In this document: positions 62,247 to 64,000 of the stretch, in pieces | How the letters are laid out: every line of letters starts with the position of its first letter | Position numbering within the stretch: position 1 is the stretch's first letter | Notes under the pieces: generated by a model | Databases searched by the model: none | Told to the model about the DNA's origin: nothing | Seen by the model: only the letters and a program-made list of their open reading frames with translations | Translations under genes and position numbers: made by a program | NCBI GenBank assembly: GCA_002280855.1 | Contig: NCEU01000005.1 | Location: 124,001 to 188,000 of the forward strand | DNA: 64,000 nucleotides | Reading direction: 5' to 3' | Source: Sphingomonadales bacterium 32-65-25 | Lineage (GTDB): Bacteria > Pseudomonadota > Alphaproteobacteria > Sphingomonadales > Sphingomonadaceae

Positions 62247-63749
62247 TCAGAGTCCCGCCCGCGCAACCAGTGCGGCGGTGGAGGGATCGAAGCCCAGATC
62301 TTCGCCTGCCAGCAGGGCATTGGCCAGTTCCTTGCCCAGTTCCACGCCCCATTGATCGAACGGGTTGATGCCGAGCAGCACGGCGGCCACGAACGTCCGG
62401 TGTTCGTAAAAGGCGATGAGCGCACCCAGCGTCGCCGGATCGAGGCGATCGAGCAGAAAGGTGGAGGATGGCCGGTTGCCGCTGAACGTCTTGGCGTGGG
62501 CCAGCGCGGCATCGCCGCCGGACAGCGCCAGTGCCGCTTCGAAACTGCGGCCCTTCAGCAGTGCAGCACCTTGCGCGAAGCAATTGGCCAGCAGCTGGCG
62601 ATGGTGAGTGGCGGGCAAGCCGTGCGCCGGTTCCAGCACGGCCACAAACTCCACCGGGCCAACGCAGGTGCCCTGGTGGATCAGCTGGAACACGGCATGC
62701 TGGGCATCGGTGCCGGTGCCGCCCCAGGTGATGGCGGCGGTTGGCCCGGGCAGTGGGCTGCCATCGCGGGCAACGCCCTTGCCGTTCGATTCCATTTCCA
62801 GCTGTTGCAGATAGGAAGGCAGCAGCCGCAGCCGTTCATCATAGGCAAACACGCCGCGCGTCTGCTGGCCCTGGCCGTGGGCGGCCCACACATCGGCAAG
62901 CGCGGCCAAAACCGGCAGGTTGTGCGCCAACGGGGTGTCACGAAAATGCGCGTCCATGGCGGCGGCGCCGGCGCGCAACTGGCTGAGCGCGCCCGGCCCG
63001 CAACGAATAGCGAGCGGCAGGCCGACGGCGGACCACAGCGAGTAACGCCCGCCCACGCTTTCGGCGAAGGGCAGCACATGGCCGGCACCCCACGAGGCGG
63101 CACGATCCGGGCGGGCGGTGATGGCGATGCAGTCGGAGCGGCGACCGGCCAGCCGCGCCAGCGCGGTTTCGGCGTTGGTCATGGTTTCGGCGGTGGTGAA
63201 GGTTTTCGAGATGACGACCAGCCGCGTTGTTGCCGGCTGGCAGGCGGCCAGTGCGCGGTGCAGCGCCTCGCCATCGATGTTGGAGACGACATGGATCGTG
63301 GGCCCATCTCCGTCACGGCCCAGCGCATCGTTCAGCAGCGCCGGCCCCAGCGCCGAACCGCCGATGCCGATCAGGATCACGTCGCTCACGCCCTCGGCGC
63401 GAAGCTGATCGGCGATGCGCGCAACGTCTGCGGCGGCGGCCTGGGCCACCGCAACATCAGCCGGGCTGCCGATGCCGCGCTCGGCAGTGTGAGTGGCGGC
63501 GCGGCCTTCCGATAGGTTCACGACCTCGCCGGCGAGCAGCCGCGCCCGCCAGCCCGGCAGATCGGCAGCGGTGCAGGCGGCCAGCTGTTGATCCAGCACC
63601 GGTAGCGGCAGGGCAAGGCGCGACAGATCCATGTGCAGCCCGCAGGCGCTGGCCGACAGGCGGGCCAGCCGATCAGGCTCGCCCGCGAAAAGGGCACGAA
63701 TATCGACCGGGGATGCCCCGGCAGCGCGGATGGCAGCAAGATGATCCAT
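62247..63749 (-). CDS. pgi: Glucose-6-phosphate isomerase
   Basis: Interconverts glucose 6-phosphate and fructose 6-phosphate. The phosphate-binding segments DVILIGIGGSALGPALLNDA and LVVISKTFTTAETMTNAETA and the C-terminal FDQWGVELGKELANALL are family signatures. 500 residues from ATG 63749, which directly precedes MDHLAAIRAAGASPVDIRAL; a 61-codon upstream frame extension has no homologous content. It is divergent from the RNase III gene. Confidence 0.94.
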   Translation of the reverse strand: MDHLAAIRAAGASPVDIRALFAGEPDRLARLSASACGLHMDLSRLALPLPVLDQQLAACTAADLPGWRARLLAGEVVNLSEGRAATHTAERGIGSPADVAVAQAAAADVARIADQLRAEGVSDVILIGIGGSALGPALLNDALGRDGDGPTIHVVSNIDGEALHRALAACQPATTRLVVISKTFTTAETMTNAETALARLAGRRSDCIAITARPDRAASWGAGHVLPFAESVGGRYSLWSAVGLPLAIRCGPGALSQLRAGAAAMDAHFRDTPLAHNLPVLAALADVWAAHGQGQQTRGVFAYDERLRLLPSYLQQLEMESNGKGVARDGSPLPGPTAAITWGGTGTDAQHAVFQLIHQGTCVGPVEFVAVLEPAHGLPATHHRQLLANCFAQGAALLKGRSFEAALALSGGDAALAHAKTFSGNRPSSTFLLDRLDPATLGALIAFYEHRTFVAAVLLGINPFDQWGVELGKELANALLAGEDLGFDPSTAALVARAGL

Positions 63750-63841
63750 GCGCGCTGTTTTCCGGCCTTGGGCGTGCGAAGTCCAGCCCTGTTGCGGCCA
63801 AAGGCTTGACCGGCTGGTGCAATCGGCCCACGGCGAAGCCG

Positions 63842-64000
63842 ATGACTCGAAAGCGCAAGGCGATGCCCGATCCGGGGCCCGGCCCCGAATTGGCCCGTGC
63901 CGACCGGATGGAGCGGCTGGCGGCGTTCGCACGCGATGTGCTGGGCCATGAATTTGCCGATCTGGCGCTGCTCGACCGCGCGCTCACCCATGGCAGCGCC
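63842..64000 (+). CDS. rnc: Ribonuclease III (5' end; gene continues past the right edge)
   Basis: Double-strand-specific endoribonuclease for rRNA and mRNA processing. The 53 visible codons read MTRKRKAMPDPGPGPELARA, then MERLAAFARDVLGHEF and ADLALLDRALTHGSA, the conserved first helices of the RNase III domain. The catalytic ERLEFLGD region is outside the window. Start 63842 gives a ~22-residue basic leader; internal ATGs at 63863 and 63908 are alternatives. Confidence 0.8.
   Translation, partial: MTRKRKAMPDPGPGPELARADRMERLAAFARDVLGHEFADLALLDRALTHGSA

Overview
The window looks like chromosomal DNA of a GC-rich alphaproteobacterium, most likely a sphingomonad. The evidence is a CtrA/SciP pair with clustered GANTC (CcrM-type) sites, a FlbD-type flagellar operon, a PrsK/PrsR PEP-CTERM two-component system, two proteins with the sphingomonad-style PEPASWA...GFGL...RRRR sorting tail, a consensus EcfG-type promoter in front of a catalase, and GGAG-type ribosome binding sites. 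The order assignment is inference; no rRNA is present to confirm it. Coding density is high, most neighbouring genes overlap by 1-4 bases (ATGA, GTGA, TGATG), and nothing resembles a prophage, integron, plasmid or CRISPR locus.

Layout. 1-3.8 kb (minus): flagellar operon flbD-fliE-fliF-fliG (fliG runs off the left edge), led by a near-perfect sigma-54 promoter and a CtrA-type half-site. 3.9-6.3 kb: mnmA (minus), then sciP and ctrA (plus), so the flagellar and cell-cycle regulators sit together. 6.3-10.5 kb (minus): a VIT-family transporter gene, then rpiB-glyA-small membrane protein-nrdR-trmJ. 10.6-15.6 kb: a SnoaL-like protein, an OmpA-family protein, murI-thioesterase-HIBCH-like hydrolase (minus), and a PEP-CTERM protein. 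15.6-25 kb (plus): acyltransferase, MATE pump, two crotonases, an MFS permease, a DUF3047 protein, and the overlapping run hemB-argC-GNAT-gamma carbonic anhydrase.

25-29.3 kb (minus): a GTA-type 3-TM holin, tRNA-Pro(GGG), and prsK-prsR. 29.3-32.4 kb (plus): a marR-emrA-emrB-type efflux operon. 32.4-38.8 kb: methylmalonyl-CoA epimerase, a DUF883-like protein, arfB, a GST, two exporters (one with an internal deletion) and dxs. 38.9-43.4 kb: a Zur-type regulator, a MerC-domain protein with a Fur/Zur-like box, an M28 peptidase, heme A synthase, DUF2237 and Nudix. 43.4-47.7 kb (plus): rplM-rpsI, an outer-membrane beta-barrel and a DsbD-type reductase.

47.7-55 kb: an accessory-looking stretch rich in palindromic REP-like repeats, holding an endonuclease/exonuclease/phosphatase-fold protein, an SRAP peptidase, a Tat-exported amidase, a second PEP-CTERM protein and a secreted amidohydrolase. 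55-64 kb: GNAT, a beta-hydroxyacid dehydrogenase, a thioesterase, ilvA, bpt, katE with its EcfG promoter, a LysR regulator divergent from a small periplasmic protein, pgi, and the 5' end of rnc.

The most coherent biological story is the flagellar/cell-cycle locus (FlbD + sigma-54, SciP, CtrA, GANTC sites). The most unexplained structure is the family of long inverted repeats at 47.7 kb and around the second PEP-CTERM gene. I found no clearly new multi-gene system; the best leads are regulatory and repeat-based.
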